A DNA stretch of 64,000 nt from Richelia intracellularis HH01 (GCF_000350105.1 NZ_CAIY01000044.1:248001-312000); one strand, 5' to 3'. Shown: positions 19,848 through 30,987, counted from the stretch's first letter. A program made the numbers and translations. The notes: generated from the sequence alone by a model not told the origin.

Positions 19848-22662
19848 AAAATTAAATGATTGTATTTTATATATATGGGTTTTTGAAAGATTCAGGCATA
19901 TGACTCTTTTAGCAAAAGAAAGAAAGTAATGATTAGAATATTATCTTTTAGAAGTAACTTTGAATGGAATAATATAAAATCTTTTGAAGGAAAGGTTCCA
20001 ATTCTCACAGGCTTATTTCATAGATTAATTTCTCATTGTTCAGACTATTTTGAAATTAAGTACTCACAGAGTTTCTAAGGATTTGCCTTGTTACAAGCTT
20101 TTATATCTTCATTAACCCTAGAAGAATGTTCAGCTTCAGGTGAGAATTTTGCTGAGGTGTAAGTTTAAAAAATATCCACATCAATTTTGGAACTATTAAT
20201 TTATTTACATAAGCTAAACCTACCTATAATTACACAGGACATAAAACCCAGCAATATCTTATTTGTTAATCGCCCTGGTAATTACATGGGACAAATATAC
20301 CTTATTTATTTTGGCTAAGTTCAAAATATTGCTGCTAAGAAAGGAAAAATTATTATAATATTTGAAGCGTATGGATATATTCCAGCATAAAAATTTGGTA
20401 GTTTTACTATCCCCACCTCTAATTTATATAACTTGGGGATAACCTTAATTTATTTAATTACAGGATTATCCTAATGATATACGATAAAATAGTTCATAAA
20501 AAGAATTTCAGCACCTCACTAGTAATATTAGTCTAAACTTAATACTATGGTAAAAAAATTCAATCAACCAATTTTGGAAAAGCAATTTTCAAGTACAGAA
20601 AAATTATTATATGTACTATAGGTAAGACCTACAGTAGAATGTTCAAGGAAACATATTAATTATCAGCCAACTTTATAGAAGTAAAATAAAACTAAAATAA
20701 GGAGAAGATAAGTTATAAATCATCTTCTCCTCTGTGGAGTTTAATTAAAGTATTTTAGATATAGGCTTATTTAAAATTTGCTGGAATGATTTTATTATAT
20801 TTTTAGCTTTGAGTAATTTCATGTTTCCATATATATATTACATATATTTTTGCTCTTTTTCTCTAGCACACTTATTTATATTTTCTATTTTTAATACTTA
20901 ATCTAAATGCTAATCCGCATTAAATTCCTTTATAGTAGGTAATTATTGTGATTCAATCTAGGAAACCCAACATGTATAATAGCTATACAAGTAGATTAAC
21001 CTACAAAAAAACTGTTCATGAAGAGTTTTAAAAATATGCTATTATTAGCAAGTAAATTAGAATTTATTCATAACTAGAAATTTAATATTTGACTGAGAGT
21101 TAGAGTTAAAGATTGAGAATACTATTGAAGAATAATTAAGCTTTAGGCATTTATAAGCAGGAAAACTAAGAGTATTAATTATTAGTAAATAAAAAGTATT
21201 GGCGTTTTGTTCTTAATATATTAGTATCCATATTTCTGAAATTATCTCTATAAGAGTAACTGCGTTTCTGTAGAAATCTTAATTACCTAAATCTAAAATT
21301 TGAAGTTTGCTATAAACAGGATAATAGTCTTTATTAAGAATTAATAATAGTAAAACTCTGAAGTAAAAAGAAATAATGCTAAGTGTTAGGTAAGGATTTA
21401 AATAAGTATTATAAAACCAGGTAATTACCAGATAGAACATGAATATTTCTCATATATACTTTATCTGCAACCTTAATAAATTTTGGGTAAATATGTTCAC
21501 TATAGATAAATATGATTTTGCAGATGTTACCTAAAATTTGATCTAGCAATTAATCAAGGCAATCACTAGATATATATCATAATCCTCTCCAGAATTTACT
21601 TTCGGGAAATAAGGATATTACGCAAAGAAAAATATTAGACATTAGTATCATAATTAATTATGCTTTTTGTAAAGCTAGGCAGATTACAATTGCTATATTT
21701 CATATTATATTTGTCATTTTCAGTAGTCAAGAAAAATAAATCTTGACTATTTTAGTAAAAGGCAAATATATAATTGTAAGTACAAAGATACATTCTTTGT
21801 AAAGTAAAAATTTATCTTTCTTATGAAAGATTAAGCCAGGAAAAGTCTATAAGGAAAATTTTCAAAAATAATAAATAAAATGGAATTAATTATAGATATA
21901 AAAAATTATAAATAGATTTTTTATATCTATTTGGAAAAAATAGCTTATGCAGATGATATTAACTTTAAATTATCATTACTTATATTATAGAATAAATAGT
22001 GGGAATAATTTACATCCATGACATACAGAGGTAAGGAAATGGCAATTGTTCATAGACACGTAATACGGAGGTTTTGAATTGCCTATTATTAAGCTCAATA
22101 ACTCTTAAACATTATTAATAACTTTTATTTATTGTATGACTTCGGCAACATATTCTTTATAAGGGAATGTTGAGTCTATTACTATTTAGCAAAGTTGCTT
22201 ACGTAATGCGAGATAATAGGCTGATGATCCCTAAGCTTTATAATGTTTTACTCAAAATCTTTAGAACAGCTTACAAATCCGAGCTGTCTAATTCTATGGA
22301 ATGATTAGATTATATTTTATCCTAGGTTCAATATTACCCAGTATTTAATATAGACTTTTGCAAAGCTAATAACTTAATGTAGAAATGTAGAAATGAGAAG
22401 AAACTTGATTTAGAATATTTTTTGGTTTATTCAAGAAAATGTTATTGCTAGAAGATAAATATAAATAATCATAGGATAATTTTATTGATTGGGTTTTTAA
22501 TCAGGTTCAGAAGTTTATGAGTTATGAAGTTTGGCATCTCATGTAATACCTTCAACTTACATACCCAGAACACATAAAACTTAATGCTTCCAGCAAAAAA
22601 CTAAAATACACTTGCAGGGACTGCTAATAGGTTATTAGATGTTAAGCGAGGAATAGTTATGG
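19848..22662. other. 2.8-kb AT-rich spacer
   Basis: No intact gene and no remnant I can name. A 10-bp-arm hairpin sits at 20700-20731. A short + strand stretch near 20090-20160 (ALLQAFISSLTLEECSASGE) is protein-like but too short to assign. Confidence 0.45.
20700..20731. terminator. Orphan terminator-like hairpin
   Basis: AGGAGAAGAT pairs with ATCTTCTCCT across a 12-nt loop. No gene ends nearby on either strand, so it may mark the end of a vanished gene. Confidence 0.4.
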
Positions 22663-25359
22663 TTATAAAATCTTCGCCACATAAGAATGACCAACCTGAG
22701 AATCTACATTCAATATAGATTTATCGTGCTGGAGAATTTCCTCTTTTACGATACCTCTTACCTTAATTAATTCAATAGCACGGTTAACACTTTCAGGTAA
22801 TATAACTACTAAGCTTCCTTTAGGTGCTGCATCTAAAGCTCTATTAATGGCTTGAGTCTCATCCAAAATCACTTCATAGCTACAATCTGGATTAACTTTA
22901 CAGATCCCTTGAACTATCAATTCACTTGCTGTACCCCTTGGCCGGCCACGATTATCATCATCTTCTTTGATGACAACCCTGTCAAAAATTTGTGCTGATA
23001 GCTTACCAAGAGCAATAAAATTGTCATCTCTTCTGTCACCTGGTCCGCCAATCACGCCGATACGATTACCAGTAGTCCAATTACGGACAAAAGCACCTAA
23101 TGCTTCATAACCGGCCGGATTATGAGCATAGTCTACTAAAGCATGATAATCCCCCAAGTTAAATAAATTCATTCTCCCAGGAGTTTGACTTACGGAAGCT
23201 CGGAAAGTTTTTAACCCCGCACGGATTTCCTCTATCGTAACATTTTGTAAAAATGCTGCTAAAGAGGCTGCTAATGTATTGGCAATCATGAATGGAGCCT
23301 TACCACCCATGGTTAAAGGTATATTATCTACCCTCTCTATTCTGTGAGTCCAATCCCCTTTCAAAATTGATACAAATCCGTTTTCATATACCGCTGCGAC
23401 CCCACCTGTTTGTATATGATCCCTTACCAATTTCGAATCGGAGTTCATCGTAAAGTAAGCAATATTTGCCTTGGTTTTCTCAGCCATTATTGCTACCCGA
23501 TGGTCATCAGCATTCAGTACTGCGTAACCATCAGGAAATATAGATTCTGCAACAATGCTCTTTAGATGAGCCAACTGGTCGATAGTATCAATATCTCCCA
23601 AACCTAAATGATCAGCAGCTACATTTAAAATTATGCCCACATTAGCAAATGCAAATGCCAAGCCAGAACGTAGGATACCACCTCTAGCAGTTTCTAGTAC
23701 TGCCACCTCTATAGTTGGATCTTGCAAGATTAGCTGAGCACTTTGCGGTCCTGTATTATCCCCTGCTTCTACTAAGTAATTACCTATATAGGTACCGTCT
23801 GTAGTCGTATAACCAACAACTTTATTTGTATGTTTAAAAATATGTGCCAGTAAGCGAGTAGTAGTGGTTTTACCATTAGTACCTGTAATACTGATAATGG
23901 GTACTCTGAAAGGCTTATCTCGCGGGAATAGCATATCAAGCACTGCACCAGCAACATTGCGTGAAACCCCCTTACTAGGAGCTACATGCATCCGGAAACC
24001 AGGAGCTGCATTGACTTCTACAACTACCCCATCCACTTCCCTCAGAGGACGGCCAATATCAGTGGTAACAATATCTATTCCGGCAATATCCAAACCAATA
24101 ATTTTCACTATTCGTTGTGCTAACCACACATTTTCTGGGTGAATCTCATCTGTACGATCGATTGCTATCCCGCCTGTACTTAAATTAGCTGTAGCTCTTA
24201 AGTAACACACTTGCCCTTCTGGTAAAATGCTGTTGTCCTTATAGCCTTGTCGTTCTATTAATTTATAGCTAGTATGGTCAAGTTCAATTTTGGTTAGTAC
24301 ATTATCATGACCATCACCACGCTTAGGGTCTTGATTGGTTTTTTCTAACAATTCCATGATTGTAGATTTGCCATCACCTACAACATGCGCAGGAACTCTT
24401 TCTGCCACTGCCACAAATTTTCCATCTATAACCAATACCCGGTGATCTCGCCCCACATAGTATCTCTCTACAATTAAAGAGCGGGAAATTTGTCTGGCAC
24501 GATCATATGCTGCTTCTGCTTCTTCCCAGGTTCTAATATCTGTAGTGATACCTCGCCCATGATTGCCATCCAACGGCTTAATTACAATAGGATAGCTACC
24601 AACCAATTCAATAGCATCTTCCAATTCATCAAAAAAGTTAACCACCGTACCTCTTGGGACTGGAACCCCAGAATCGGCCAAAATGCGTTTGGTTGACTCT
24701 TTATCACAAGCAAGTTCTACCCCCAAAATACTAGTTTGATCTGACATTGTCGCTTGTATACGTTTTTGATGTATCCCATATCCCAATTGAATTAAAAAGC
24801 GTGTTCCCAGACAAATCCATGGAATACTTCTTTTCTCTGCCTCTTTAATAATTGCTTCTGTAGAGGGACCAAGACTAGCTTCTCGCCAGAAATCTTGCAA
24901 ATCTTGGACATCTTGTTCTAATTCTGCCTGGGGATAGCGGCCACGATCTATAATACTCTGGCATAGCCGGACTGCAGCTCTACCAGCATAGCGACCTGCT
25001 TCTTCATTTGAATACTCGAAAACTACTTGATACACCCCTGGTGTTGATGTCTCACGAGTTCGGCCAAAGCCCAACTCCATTCCTGCTAGAGACTGGAGTT
25101 CTAGGGCAATATGTTCTATGATATGACCCATCATAGTACCTTCACGTACTCGTACGAGAAAGCCACCATGGTATCCGGGCGAGCAAAAATGTCTCTCCAG
25201 AGTCGGCAATGTTTTTAACAGTCCATCATAAAATCCAGGAATTTCGTTTGATGAGATATCAGCAAGTTTCTCTAAATCGAGGCGCATAATGATCAGTTTG
25301 TGGTGTTGGATGCTCCAATAATTGGGACCGCGCAATGTCTGGATCTTGAGAATTCTCAT
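22663..25359 (-). CDS. cphA: Cyanophycin synthetase
   Basis: This enzyme polymerises aspartate and arginine into cyanophycin, the nitrogen-storage polymer of cyanobacteria, using ATP. The ATG at 25359 (MRILKIQTLRGPNYWS) is the conserved family start; an ATG ten codons upstream is less likely. The 898 residues hold an N-terminal domain, an ATP-grasp domain (about 215-475, with KPLDGNHGRG at 261-270 and EVNAAPGFRMH near 448), and a C-terminal Mur-ligase domain with P-loop GTNGKT at 493-498. Length is near that of other CphA1 enzymes, and no key element is missing. It lies 174 bases downstream of cphB on the same strand. In heterocyst formers cyanophycin forms polar plugs holding fixed nitrogen. 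Confidence 0.97.
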   Translation of the reverse strand: MRILKIQTLRGPNYWSIQHHKLIIMRLDLEKLADISSNEIPGFYDGLLKTLPTLERHFCSPGYHGGFLVRVREGTMMGHIIEHIALELQSLAGMELGFGRTRETSTPGVYQVVFEYSNEEAGRYAGRAAVRLCQSIIDRGRYPQAELEQDVQDLQDFWREASLGPSTEAIIKEAEKRSIPWICLGTRFLIQLGYGIHQKRIQATMSDQTSILGVELACDKESTKRILADSGVPVPRGTVVNFFDELEDAIELVGSYPIVIKPLDGNHGRGITTDIRTWEEAEAAYDRARQISRSLIVERYYVGRDHRVLVIDGKFVAVAERVPAHVVGDGKSTIMELLEKTNQDPKRGDGHDNVLTKIELDHTSYKLIERQGYKDNSILPEGQVCYLRATANLSTGGIAIDRTDEIHPENVWLAQRIVKIIGLDIAGIDIVTTDIGRPLREVDGVVVEVNAAPGFRMHVAPSKGVSRNVAGAVLDMLFPRDKPFRVPIISITGTNGKTTTTRLLAHIFKHTNKVVGYTTTDGTYIGNYLVEAGDNTGPQSAQLILQDPTIEVAVLETARGGILRSGLAFAFANVGIILNVAADHLGLGDIDTIDQLAHLKSIVAESIFPDGYAVLNADDHRVAIMAEKTKANIAYFTMNSDSKLVRDHIQTGGVAAVYENGFVSILKGDWTHRIERVDNIPLTMGGKAPFMIANTLAASLAAFLQNVTIEEIRAGLKTFRASVSQTPGRMNLFNLGDYHALVDYAHNPAGYEALGAFVRNWTTGNRIGVIGGPGDRRDDNFIALGKLSAQIFDRVVIKEDDDNRGRPRGTASELIVQGICKVNPDCSYEVILDETQAINRALDAAPKGSLVVILPESVNRAIELIKVRGIVKEEILQHDKSILNVDSQVGHSYVAKIL

Positions 25360-25533
25360 GGGAGTAGGTAGATGGAGATTCGGAACCAAAAGTCTAGTTT
25401 GTATCTGAGATAAATCACTTCACTGTTGGTGGTAAATAGTTTAGGGTTGCTTACATTATGTTTATTCTTAATTTCCTTAGTTTACTGTCAAAATTTGCAG
25501 TCAATCCAGTTTAACTTCAGGCATGCAATTCTA

Positions 25534-26397
25534 TCAGTTGGATAAACGGTATACAGCTGGTAGAACAGTACGTTGGTAAATATGAAAGCAATCACCATGA
25601 CCTAGAACATGTAATCTGAGGTTATGAATTGTTAGAGGATCGCTAGCTCCTACATGAGGTTCATTGGTATGAGTGACTTCTGTTGGATCGACAATTGTTA
25701 CAGAACCTTTACCAATAACTTGTAACCAACCATCTTTTTCAAATAATGCACAGGTGTCTTCATCAATACCAATACCTAACCGATCAGGATGGGAGGATAT
25801 AGCACTTATCAATCTACCCATACGGTTGCGATTGTGGAAGTGTTGGTCTACTATTATTTCCGGTATTAGACCTAAACCTGTTGCCATATCTAGTAAGGAA
25901 CGATTGGGAGATTCTCCACTACCACCTCCTGCAATCATATGATGACCCATAACAGCAGCTCCTGCACTAGTACCAGCAAGAGTTAGCTGTCCACTCCTCA
26001 CACGCTGACGGATAATTCCCATGGCGTCCGTATCAGCCAAAATACCACAAAGGCGTAATTGATCTCCTCCTGTTAAAAAGACCCCAGTACAAGATTCTAG
26101 GGATGACTGATACTCTCGATATTTACACTGTTCACGTTCCCTAATATCTAGCAATTCAACCCTATTCGCTCCCATATCTTCAAATATGCGAGTATAGCGG
26201 TTGCCAATGGCAGATGGCTCGCGGGAGGCAGATGGAATAATTGTAATATAGGCATCACTAGCACCAGCACGAGCAAAAAAAGTTTTGAGGATTTTACGTC
26301 CATGGAGTTTATCTTCTGCTCCTCCAATAACTAAAACGGCGGTTTTGGTTGCTTTAGGTGTCCTCATTTCCAGCGATTGAGTTTTTAGTCCCAGCAT
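25534..26397 (-). CDS. cphB: Cyanophycinase
   Basis: A serine-type exopeptidase (family S51) that breaks cyanophycin into beta-Asp-Arg dipeptides. The start at 26397 (MLGLKTQSLEMRTP) is chosen because AGGAG at 26405-26409 lies 7 bases upstream and the family N-terminus aligns there; a frame open to 26481 has no such signal. The 287-residue product has the nucleophile elbow GTSAGA (142-147, Ser144), the FLTGGDQLRL motif near 107 and the DQHFHNRNR segment. Gene order cphB-cphA on the minus strand is the usual cyanobacterial cphBA operon. Storage and recovery of fixed nitrogen are therefore both kept. Confidence 0.96.
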   Translation of the reverse strand: MLGLKTQSLEMRTPKATKTAVLVIGGAEDKLHGRKILKTFFARAGASDAYITIIPSASREPSAIGNRYTRIFEDMGANRVELLDIREREQCKYREYQSSLESCTGVFLTGGDQLRLCGILADTDAMGIIRQRVRSGQLTLAGTSAGAAVMGHHMIAGGGSGESPNRSLLDMATGLGLIPEIIVDQHFHNRNRMGRLISAISSHPDRLGIGIDEDTCALFEKDGWLQVIGKGSVTIVDPTEVTHTNEPHVGASDPLTIHNLRLHVLGHGDCFHIYQRTVLPAVYRLSN

Positions 26398-26404
26398 TGT
26401 GTTT

Positions 26405-26409
26405 CTCCT
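26405..26409 (-). promoter_or_regulatory. Ribosome binding site of cphB
   Basis: AGGAG on the minus strand, 7 bases before the ATG at 26397. It decides the start codon over the upstream in-frame ATG at 26481. Confidence 0.7.
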
Positions 26410-26509
26410 GTCAACAACTTCAGGAGCCATTACCTTAGAAGGGTTCCCCTGCTTATGGTAAATGGCATGTAAATGAAACAAGGGTATTTATTAGCCTAAT
26501 ATTACATCG

Positions 26510-26716
26510 TGCCTCTTGGAAGAGGACACCATCCGCAGTGTGGAACGACTCCTGAAATTATGAACGTTTTTATGCTGCCCCATCCTAATGGGAAGTTACT
26601 GTTTACCCTTGGGTTAAGGGCCCAAATCCATGTAAAGGCATTTGGAACACTATCGCTATAACGTCTTGGTTAACTGTGAATGCGCCGCTATTGTTATGTG
26701 TCTGCTCCCTTTTTTT
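26510..26716 (+). ncRNA. Candidate structured RNA, possibly 6S-like
   Basis: A noncoding block of about 45% GC in spacer DNA that is otherwise near 30%. On the + strand a -10-like TAATAT (26497-26502) precedes it, and a run of seven T ends it (26710-26716). The ends can pair: GGAAGAGGACAC (26518-26529) with GTGTCTGCTCCC (26698-26709) gives about 10 of 12 pairs including one wobble. That makes a roughly 190-nt RNA closed by a long imperfect stem, the plan and size of bacterial 6S RNA. Internal hairpins include CCCAT/ATGGG and CCCTT/AAGGG. No family match could be run. It could instead be a cphB leader on the other strand. Confidence 0.35.
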
Positions 26717-27054
26717 AGTACCAGCCGATTTGTTGTTCATCTGTCTTCTTTGTCCAAATTGACAAAAAACTTGGGAAAAAGCAGATACTCATAAGAGTCT
26801 TGCTGAAGCTGGCTCGATACATCCTGGAAGTTGTTAACCTAGCTTAGATAATTAATGTTAGATGTAGATGTGACAACATTTAAACATACAATTAAGCAAT
26901 TAGAGGAATATTTAGTTCCACCAGGGGCAAAAATTTCTCAGATACTTACATATTGAGGTTTATATGGCCTATTTTTAGTGGTACCAACATCAGTTTAGTT
27001 TATATTTGGTCAGACATTCACATTTAAGATTAGTGTTCTCCAATACGAATTACT

Positions 27055-27768
27055 GTGCGCTTTGATATAGTTACGCTGTTTCCTGACAGTTTTTCTTCTG
27101 TTTTCAATTCTGGGCTAATTGCTAGAGCATTGTCAAAGCAAATTGCTCAAGTAAATCTGGTAAATCCGAGGGAATTTACCAACGATAAGCATCATAAGGT
27201 GGATGATGAACCCTATGGTGGTGGTGTTGGTATGGTACTCAAACCTGAACCAATTTTCGCTGCTGTGGAGTCTCTTCCGATATTATCCAGGAGAGATATT
27301 ATCTTAATGAGCCCTCAAGGTTACACGATGAATCAATCTCTATTACGAGATTTAGCTGAAAACTATGATCAGTTAGTAATTGTCTGTGGTCATTATGAGG
27401 GTTTTGATGAAAGGGTATTAAATTTGGTCACTCGTGAAGTTTCTATGGGCGATTTTGTTCTCACTGGTGGAGAGATTCCTGCCATGGCTTTAGTAAATGG
27501 CATAATACGCTTGTTGCCAGGAACTGTTGGTAAAGTAGCATCTCTTCAAAATGAAAGTTTTGAGGATGGGCTGTTAGATTTTCCTCAATATACTCGTCCG
27601 GCTAATTTCCGGGGTTGGCATGTTCCCAAAATTTTGCTGTCAGGAAACCACCTCAAAATTGCCCAGTGGCGTCACGAACAACAAATCAAAAAAACTCGTG
27701 CTCGGCGCCCGGATATACTTAAAGCTTGGGTAGAAAAAATTCAAACCAGAGGATTAGAAGAACAGTAA
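27055..27768 (+). CDS. trmD: tRNA (guanine-N1-)-methyltransferase TrmD
   Basis: Methylates G37 next to the anticodon of several tRNAs, preventing frameshifts. It is a SPOUT enzyme with a deep trefoil knot. The 237-residue protein starts at GTG (read as Met), giving the family N-terminus RFDIVTLFPDSF. Conserved features are DDEPYGGGVGMVLKPEPIF (about 51-69), SPQG, the CGHYEGFDERV SAM-knot region near 111, and SMGDFVLTGGEIPAM. Length is normal. It is followed 84 bases later by ispF on the same strand, so the two may be co-transcribed. Confidence 0.95.
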   Translation: MRFDIVTLFPDSFSSVFNSGLIARALSKQIAQVNLVNPREFTNDKHHKVDDEPYGGGVGMVLKPEPIFAAVESLPILSRRDIILMSPQGYTMNQSLLRDLAENYDQLVIVCGHYEGFDERVLNLVTREVSMGDFVLTGGEIPAMALVNGIIRLLPGTVGKVASLQNESFEDGLLDFPQYTRPANFRGWHVPKILLSGNHLKIAQWRHEQQIKKTRARRPDILKAWVEKIQTRGLEEQ

Positions 27769-27852
27769 GCTAGGAGGCATAGAAGTAGATAAGAATCAAT
27801 CTACATATGTATTGATAAATAGCCTAATACATGACATAGAGGAAGTCGAAAT

Positions 27853-28332
27853 ATGAATGTTCGCATTGGAAATGGCTATGATATTCACAAATTAGTTAGT
27901 AACCGTCCCCTAATTTTAGGGGGTGCTAATATTCCTCATCATCTAGGTTTATTAGGACACAGTGATGCAGATGTACTTACCCATGCCATTATGGACGCAA
28001 TGCTAGGAGCATTATCCTTGGGGGATATTGGAGATTATTTCCCACCAAGTGATCTTCAGTGGTCTGGAGCTGATAGTCTCATTCTACTCTCGCAAGTGAA
28101 TGAATTAGTTCAAAACCAAGGATGGTGTGTCATTAACATTGATTCGGTGGTGGTAGCAGAAAAACCTAAACTTAAGCCACATATTGCCCAAATGAAGGGT
28201 AATTTGTCAAAAATCTTACAGTTGGAGTCTAATCAAGTGGGAGTGAAAGCAACTACTAACGAAAAACTTGGTCCAGTGGGACGGGAAGAGGGAATTTGTG
28301 CTTATGCTGTTGTCCTGTTGTTATCAACATAA
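27853..28332 (+). CDS. ispF: 2-C-methyl-D-erythritol 2,4-cyclodiphosphate synthase
   Basis: Forms the cyclic diphosphate intermediate of the MEP isoprenoid pathway in the cytoplasm. The 159-residue protein has the metal-binding DIH (10-12, in GNGYDIHKL) and the [15 protein letters not shown] motif near residue 36, and ends with the [16 protein letters not shown] segment. Length is standard for the trimeric enzyme. Together with ispH at 52.8 kb it shows that the MEP pathway is retained for carotenoids, phytol and quinones. It lies just downstream of trmD on the same strand. Confidence 0.96.
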   Translation: MNVRIGNGYDIHKLVSNRPLILGGANIPHHLGLLGHSDADVLTHAIMDAMLGALSLGDIGDYFPPSDLQWSGADSLILLSQVNELVQNQGWCVINIDSVVVAEKPKLKPHIAQMKGNLSKILQLESNQVGVKATTNEKLGPVGREEGICAYAVVLLLST

Positions 28333-28657
28333 ACTGTGATTTCACAATTTGCTAGCTTTACTTAGGAAGAAATAGTTAATGTTAATAAACCCATTATGAA
28401 AAGCTACAAGAGTTGACTAATTCAGTTCACTTTTCTTGGCATGCAATATGCAATCAGTAAATAAATTATACGATTTAGAGCAATTTCTTCTTGCTTTTTA
28501 CTTCAGTTCTTATGATTCATAGTATTTCAGTATTTTGGAAGGAACATGCTATGAATCTAAAACTAAAGACTTCCCAGATACGACCTATATGCTTATTTTA
28601 CCTCTACCTAATAGTAATCATTAGCTATATCTTTTGATTTAAATCAATCAATTATCG
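28333..28657. other. Spacer between ispF and the ABC binding protein
   Basis: 325 bases of AT-rich DNA. No open frame, terminator or clear promoter was seen. Confidence 0.4.
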
Positions 28658-30445
28658 ATGATAAAATTTTCTAGGTCACTGCATTCTACAAGACATTTTT
28701 GGTTACCCACATTCCTTGCTGGTATAGCATTACTTACTGTTATAGCCTGTCATTCTGCTGATTTTCAGTCTCAGGGTGTAAAATTTCCCCAATTAGTACA
28801 AAATATTCTTAGCGATCCCAAAACCTTTAATTATGCTTTAAGTCAGGAGTCACCGAATATTTTCAACTTGACTTTTGAAGGTTTAGTGACTGAAAACCCT
28901 ATAAATGGAAAAATTAAGCCAGCTTTAGCAGAATCCTGGCAAGTTTCCGATGACAAGTTAAAGATTATTTTTACTCTTCGACCAAACTTAAAATGGTCCG
29001 ATGGCAAACCTCTGAATGTAGATGATGTGGTATTTACTTATAATAAGATTTATTTTAATGAGGAAATTCCCACAGATGCTAGGGATATGTTACGAATTGG
29101 TCAGAGTCGTCAGTTGCCTAAAGTTAGAAAAGTTAACAATAACCAGGTAGAATTTATTACCTCAGAACCCTTTTCACCCTTGTTACGTACTGCTGGGCTT
29201 TCAATTTTACCTGCTCATGCTTTACGTAAGTCTATCAATACTAAGGATTCTGAAGGTAGACCTCAATTTCTGACAAAATGGGGTGTAGATACTCCTCCAA
29301 ATGAACTAATTACTAATGGACCGTACAAATTAGAACGTTATGATACAAGTCAAAGGGTTGTCTTCAGAAAAAATCCATACTATTGGCGCAAGGGGGAGCA
29401 AGGAGAATCTCAGCCTTACATTGAAAAAATAATTTGGCAAATTGTGGAATCTACGGATACATCTTTATTACAATTCCGCTCCGGTAATTTAGATGCCATA
29501 AATATAACCCCAGAATACTTTTCCCTTTTAAAACAAGAGGAAAAAAGGGGAAATTTTACAATCTATAATGGTGGACCTACACACACCAGATTATTTATGT
29601 TTTTTAATTTAAATAAGGGTAAGAGAAATGGAAGGCCATTAGTAAATCCTATAAAGTCACACTGGTTTAATAATACTGCTTTTAGACAGGCCGTAGCTTA
29701 CGGTATTAATCGCCAGAAAATGATTAATAATACCTATCGTGGTTTAGGTGTATTACAAAATTCTCCTATTACAGATCAAAGTCCTTACTACTTGTCTCCA
29801 CAGGAGGGACTAAAAGTATATAAATATAATCCTGCAAAAGCTAGGCAATTATTAATCAAAGCTGGATTTAACTACAATGAACAAGGCGAATTATTTGATG
29901 AATATAGTAATCAGGTTCGCTTTACCTTATTGACTAATGCCGGCAATAAAATTAGGGAGGCAATTGGTGCACAAATTAAACAGGATTTAGGTGAAATAGG
30001 TATTACAGTTGATTTTATACCTATGGCTTGGAGTGCCTACACTGACAAACTTTCTAATAGTTTAGATTGGGATGCAGGAATTATTGGCTTCGGTGCAGGA
30101 GTAGAACCTAATGATAGTGCTAACCTCTGGAATACTGATGGGGGGTTACATATTTTTAATCAAAAACCGCAGGCTGGACAAGAACCAATTCAAGGAAGAG
30201 AAATCACTAACTGGGAAAAGGAAATTGAACAACTCTATATTCAAGGTGCACAAGAATTTGATGATGCCAAGCGCAAAATAATTTATGCAAAAACCCAAAA
30301 AATAACACAGGAATATTTACCATTTATTTATCTTGTGAATCCCTATTCTATGGAGGCTATTAGAAACCGCTTCAAAGACATTCAATACTCAGCACTTGGT
30401 GGTGCCTTCTGGAATATTCATGAGGTCAAGATAGTCAAAAATTGA
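28658..30445 (+). CDS. ABC transporter substrate-binding lipoprotein, peptide type (family 5)
   Basis: A 595-residue extracytoplasmic binding protein of the DppA/OppA family (SBP_bac_5). A signal helix ends in TVIAC, with the lipidated Cys at 31. Family features follow: LAESWQVSDDKLKIIFTL, LKWSDGKPLNVDDVVFTY (quoted as typical of SBP_bac_5), and the AFRQAVAYGINRQKM segment near residue 340. It should capture oligopeptides or similar solutes at the plasma membrane. No permease or ATPase gene is next to it, so partner subunits must be encoded elsewhere. The frame is intact. The ligand cannot be predicted from sequence alone. Confidence 0.88.
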   Translation: MIKFSRSLHSTRHFWLPTFLAGIALLTVIACHSADFQSQGVKFPQLVQNILSDPKTFNYALSQESPNIFNLTFEGLVTENPINGKIKPALAESWQVSDDKLKIIFTLRPNLKWSDGKPLNVDDVVFTYNKIYFNEEIPTDARDMLRIGQSRQLPKVRKVNNNQVEFITSEPFSPLLRTAGLSILPAHALRKSINTKDSEGRPQFLTKWGVDTPPNELITNGPYKLERYDTSQRVVFRKNPYYWRKGEQGESQPYIEKIIWQIVESTDTSLLQFRSGNLDAINITPEYFSLLKQEEKRGNFTIYNGGPTHTRLFMFFNLNKGKRNGRPLVNPIKSHWFNNTAFRQAVAYGINRQKMINNTYRGLGVLQNSPITDQSPYYLSPQEGLKVYKYNPAKARQLLIKAGFNYNEQGELFDEYSNQVRFTLLTNAGNKIREAIGAQIKQDLGEIGITVDFIPMAWSAYTDKLSNSLDWDAGIIGFGAGVEPNDSANLWNTDGGLHIFNQKPQAGQEPIQGREITNWEKEIEQLYIQGAQEFDDAKRKIIYAKTQKITQEYLPFIYLVNPYSMEAIRNRFKDIQYSALGGAFWNIHEVKIVKN

Positions 30446-30987
30446 TTGGTATTTAAGTGTAAATATTTATCTGTATTTCCTTTTATTAAGTAATAAATTA
30501 TACTAATAATTTTAAGTTTGTCTTAGTCATTGAAAAGTAAATTAATTATTTGATGATGCTTATTTCACTTTAATTGTTAACAAAAATGAGAATTAAACAA
30601 AAAAATAATTAATCCCCACTTTTGATTAGTTTGATTCTTAATTTGTAAAAAATGCCACGTTAAGCTATTTAGAAAAGTGAAAAACTTTGTATAATAGGCA
30701 CTAAGTCTGGGTATTTTTATAGATACAACTATTAAGTGTAATCTCAGTAATAATTTTTCCAGATTACCTAATCAAGGTGAATCATTGCAATACCCCAAAA
30801 CATCCCTATCATTGTTTATAACCTATAATCATTTTCTACTAAGTTGAACAATATCAATATCATTGATCCCCAAATTATATTCTTAAATACAAAATCTAGG
30901 GTTATATGAATAACTATTTTATGTAACCTTAGAAACTTTAAATCCTGTAATAAATATAAAATCTGAAATACAAAACCTAAAATTCTT
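30446..30987. other. Spacer before larB
   Basis: 542 bases of AT-rich DNA with no recognisable gene. Open frames here on the minus strand only overlap the start of larB and look like chance. Confidence 0.4.

Larger units (their letters stand above)
26398..27054. other. cphB-trmD intergenic region
   Basis: Divergent promoter region between cphB (minus) and trmD (plus). Unlike other spacers, 26510-26716 is GC-richer (about 45%) and has RNA-like features, annotated separately. At 26854-26956 a frameshifted small reading frame (MLDVDVTTF, then KQLEEYLVPPGAKISQILTY) may be debris of a small gene. Confidence 0.5.

Noticed and set aside
20080-20170. Possible Uma2-type endonuclease start (SSLTLEEC)
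   Set aside because: Too short, and the conserved continuation of that family is absent.
26510-26716. Long + frame with few stops through the GC-rich block
   Set aside because: The translation has no recognisable motif; structural RNA explains the composition better.
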